7,603 nt of DNA from JBFHNV01 sp965365655 (GTDB lineage Bacteria > Pseudomonadota > Gammaproteobacteria > HK1). Location: NCBI GenBank assembly GCA_965365655.1, contig CBDUCN010000263.1, positions 1 to 7,603 on the forward strand. The letters are read 5' to 3'. Shown here piece after piece: positions 5,898 through 7,603 of the stretch; within the stretch, counting starts at the first letter, position 1; each line of letters opens with the position of its first letter. Both the position numbers and the translations under genes were made by a program. The notes beneath the pieces are model-generated. The model saw only the letters and a list, made by a program, of their open reading frames with translations, searched no databases and was not told where the DNA came from.

Positions 5898-7190
5898 ATG
5901 GACCTCCAGACACCCACGACTCGATCGGCCGCCGCCCTGACGGCCGCGCTGCTGCTCGCCGCCGCCGCGCCCGCGGCCGCCGACGCCGGCCTCGGCCGGC
6001 TCACCTGCGATCGCATCGACGGCACCACCCGGAACTTCATCATCACCTCGAGCGCCGACGTGCGCTGCATCTTCGAGGGGCAGGGCGAGTCGGAGCAGTG
6101 GTACGTCGGCGAGACGGGCGTGAAGCTGGGCCTCGACCTGAAGTGGACCAGCAGCGAGCGCATCAACTTCGCGGTGCTGTCCACGACGCGGGAGTTCACC
6201 CCGGAGGGAGCGTTCCTCACCGGCGAGTACTCGGGCGCGAAGGTCGACGCGGCGGTGGGGGTGGGCGGCGGCGCCGCCGTGCTGCTCGGCGGCAGCGGCG
6301 ACACCACGGCGCTGCAGCCGGCAATCACGACCGGCACGGGCGTGGGCGTGGCCGCGGGCGTCGGCTTCCTGAGCCTGAAGCCCGATGCGCTCAACGTCGC
6401 CCGCACCGCGACCCTCGGCGGCAGTCCGTTCACCCAGGCCCTCTACAGCGCGTACTTCAGCGTCGCACTGGAGGAGTATCGGGCCGGGCGCTTCGAGGCG
6501 TCGGACCAGTTCGCGGACAAGGCGATCGCCGCGGCGAGCGGGCAGCGCACGGCGCCGAACCGCGTCGAGGGCGCCGCGCTGGAGGCTGACGACCTGGTCA
6601 CGCTGACGGCGGCGCGCGAGCGCGTCGTCGCGGCGCAGGGGCACGAGTTCGCGGCCTCGGCGGTCGGCGACGCCGCCGCCGTGCAGGCCTACTACGACTG
6701 CTGGATGCGGGCCGCCGTGGCGCCGCCGGCGCCGGCGCGCGCCGCCGAGTGCCGGCAGTACTTCGACACGCGCATCGCGGAGCTGGAGAAGCAGCTCGCG
6801 GCGCAGTCGGACGCCGCGGACGTCGAGGCCCAGCTCATGAAGCCGCGGTGGTGGACGGTTTACTTCGCGACCGACGAGAGCGACCTGGACGCGACGGGCG
6901 AGACCACGATCGCGCAGGTGGTGGACAGCTTCCGCAGCTACAAGTCCGCGCGGATCTACGTCTGGGGCCACACCGACCGGGTGGGCTCGAAGGAGTACAA
7001 CCTGATCCTGTCGAAGAAGCGCTCCGACACCGCGCGCGCCGCGCTGGTGAGCGCCGGCATCCCCGAGGACTGGATCCGCTCGGTGGGGTATGGGAAGAAG
7101 CCGCCGTACCGGATCACGACGAACCCGCACGACGCGACGAACCGCCGCGTGGACATCGTCGTCGAGCCGCTCGCGGTGAAGCTGAACTGA
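5898..7190 (+). CDS. DUF992 - OmpA C-terminal domain fusion protein
   Basis: This 430-residue envelope protein begins with a signal peptide (about 1-29, AAAAPAAADA). Residues about 31-162 match the DUF992 pattern: LTCDRI (35-40), SSADVRCIFEG (51-61), YVGETGVKLGLDL (69-81), LTGEYSGAKVDAAVGVGGG (107-125), LLGGSGDTTALQP (129-141). The two conserved Cys (37, 57) are present. Residues about 165-315 form an Ala-rich helical spacer (SPFTQALYSAYFSVALEEY; YDCWM at 266-270, AECRQYFD at 283-290). It resembles the middle region of another OmpA-like lipoprotein/porin family, and C268 and C285 may pair. Residues about 316-424 are an OmpA peptidoglycan-binding domain: VYFATDESDL, GHTDRVGSKEYN, LSKKRSDTAR, NRRVDI. 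D360 and R375, 15 residues apart, match the diaminopimelate-binding pair. The protein probably anchors to peptidoglycan in the periplasm. DUF992 has no known function and is usually a stand-alone short protein. The Shine-Dalgarno is weak (CGGA, 11 bases away). Confidence 0.93.
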   Translation: MDLQTPTTRSAAALTAALLLAAAAPAAADAGLGRLTCDRIDGTTRNFIITSSADVRCIFEGQGESEQWYVGETGVKLGLDLKWTSSERINFAVLSTTREFTPEGAFLTGEYSGAKVDAAVGVGGGAAVLLGGSGDTTALQPAITTGTGVGVAAGVGFLSLKPDALNVARTATLGGSPFTQALYSAYFSVALEEYRAGRFEASDQFADKAIAAASGQRTAPNRVEGAALEADDLVTLTAARERVVAAQGHEFAASAVGDAAAVQAYYDCWMRAAVAPPAPARAAECRQYFDTRIAELEKQLAAQSDAADVEAQLMKPRWWTVYFATDESDLDATGETTIAQVVDSFRSYKSARIYVWGHTDRVGSKEYNLILSKKRSDTARAALVSAGIPEDWIRSVGYGKKPPYRITTNPHDATNRRVDIVVEPLAVKLN

Positions 7191-7196
7191 TGCGGA

Positions 7197-7230
7197 TCCG
7201 CTCGCGCGGGCCACGGCCCGCGCGAGCGGA
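7197..7230. terminator. Perfect 16-bp hairpin between convergent genes
   Basis: TCCGCTCGCGCGGGCC (7197-7212), a 2-base centre AC, then its exact complement (7215-7230). Three more pairs (7194-7196 with 7232-7234) form past one bulged base. It begins 7 bases after the OmpA stop. There is no U-tract, but the stem is very strong and works from either strand, suiting a terminator for the plus-strand gene. Confidence 0.75.
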
Positions 7231-7245
7231 GTCCGGTGATGCCTT

Positions 7246-7270
7246 CACCCGCCGTCGCGGCGCGCGGGTG
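7246..7270 (-). terminator. Second hairpin, downstream of the minus-strand gene
   Basis: CACCCGC (7246-7252) and GCGGGTG (7264-7270) pair over 7 bp around an 11-base loop. The hairpin starts 17 bases past the stop of the gene at 7288. No U-rich tract follows on the minus strand, so a terminator role is tentative. Confidence 0.4.
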
Positions 7271-7287
7271 CGGGAGGGGAGGCGCGC

Positions 7288-7603
7288 TCAGCGCATCATC
7301 TGCTGGAAGCGGCGCATCCGTTTGATCTCCTCCTGGCGGGCCATGAACTCGTCGCGCATCTTCGACATCTCTTCGTCCGTGCTCGCGGCGCCGCTCCCGC
7401 CGGCGGCGGTCTTCTCGCGCGCGACGATGTCGTCCACCATCGTCCGGATGCGCGCGCGACGATCGTCGCGGGTGCTCTTGCCCGCCTCGACGTCGCGGGT
7501 GATCACGCGGTCCAGCGCGATCAGCGCCTCGTAGGCATCCGGCACCGCGCTTCCCGGCACCATGATCTCGCGCACGCCCTGGTAGGCGCAGCCGCGCCAC
7601 GCG
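7288..7603 (-). CDS. Hypothetical charged protein, C-terminal part (partial)
   Basis: The frame ends in TGA (7288-7290) and is open to the right edge, giving 104 codons. Residues before the GTG at 7575 continue sensibly (AWRGCAYQG), and that GTG has only a poor ribosome site, so the true start is probably outside. The visible part holds a helical stretch (VPDAYEALIALDRVITRDVEAG), a flexible AAGGSGAAS linker and a strongly charged, probably coiled-coil tail (DEEMSKMRDEFMARQEEIKR) ending in Met-Met-Arg. I recognise no family, and no membrane segment or catalytic motif is visible. It converges on the OmpA-like gene with 97 bp between, each gene followed by its own hairpin. Codon use is ordinary for the window. 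Confidence 0.7.
   Translation of the reverse strand, partial: AWRGCAYQGVREIMVPGSAVPDAYEALIALDRVITRDVEAGKSTRDDRRARIRTMVDDIVAREKTAAGGSGAASTDEEMSKMRDEFMARQEEIKRMRRFQQMMR

Noticed and set aside
5475..7214. Open frame continuing upstream of the diguanylate cyclase for 580 codons, antisense to the OmpA-like gene
   Set aside because: The translation is low-complexity Arg/Ala/Gly/Val-rich shadow of the plus-strand gene. Real domain sequence begins after ATG 5474, which has a ribosome site.

Overview
The window is GC-rich DNA (codon third positions are overwhelmingly G or C) from a Gram-negative bacterium. Evidence for an outer membrane: an OmpA-type peptidoglycan-binding protein and two secreted proteins with PEP-CTERM sorting signals, which are recognised by the exosortase systems of exopolysaccharide-producing Gram-negatives. 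DUF992 and the helical OmpA spacer are best known to me from proteobacteria, so a proteobacterium is likely. I cannot place it more precisely.

Layout, left to right. (1) Positions 2-52 (+) are the last codons of an amidohydrolase-type gene. (2) Convergent to it on the minus strand is a large secreted repeat protein with a PEP-CTERM signal (start 2015, stop beyond the left edge). It contains a 222-bp direct repeat with copies about 97% identical. (3) Immediately upstream on the same strand is an L-type (legume-like) lectin with a PEP-CTERM signal (2992-2093). (4) A 448-bp gene-free stretch (2993-3440) holds a candidate sigma-54 promoter for the lectin gene, a cluster of perfect dyad symmetries at enhancer distance, and a candidate terminator for the next gene. 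(5) A GAF-PAS-GAF-GGDEF diguanylate cyclase lies on the minus strand (5474-3441). (6) A 423-bp divergent region has several dyads. (7) On the plus strand is a DUF992-OmpA fusion (5898-7190), ended by a perfect 16-bp hairpin. (8) Convergent to it is the C-terminal part of an unrecognised charged protein (7603-7288).

Functional reading (inference): the two PEP-CTERM proteins look like surface or matrix proteins, one with a probable carbohydrate-binding fold, and may form a small transcription unit. PEP-CTERM genes in some floc-forming proteobacteria are known to depend on RpoN and the PrsK/PrsR system. The promoter-like element and upstream dyads fit that scheme and are the most interesting part of the window. 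The diguanylate cyclase next door could link matrix production to c-di-GMP, but only proximity supports this. No CRISPR array, tRNA, rRNA or insertion sequence was seen.
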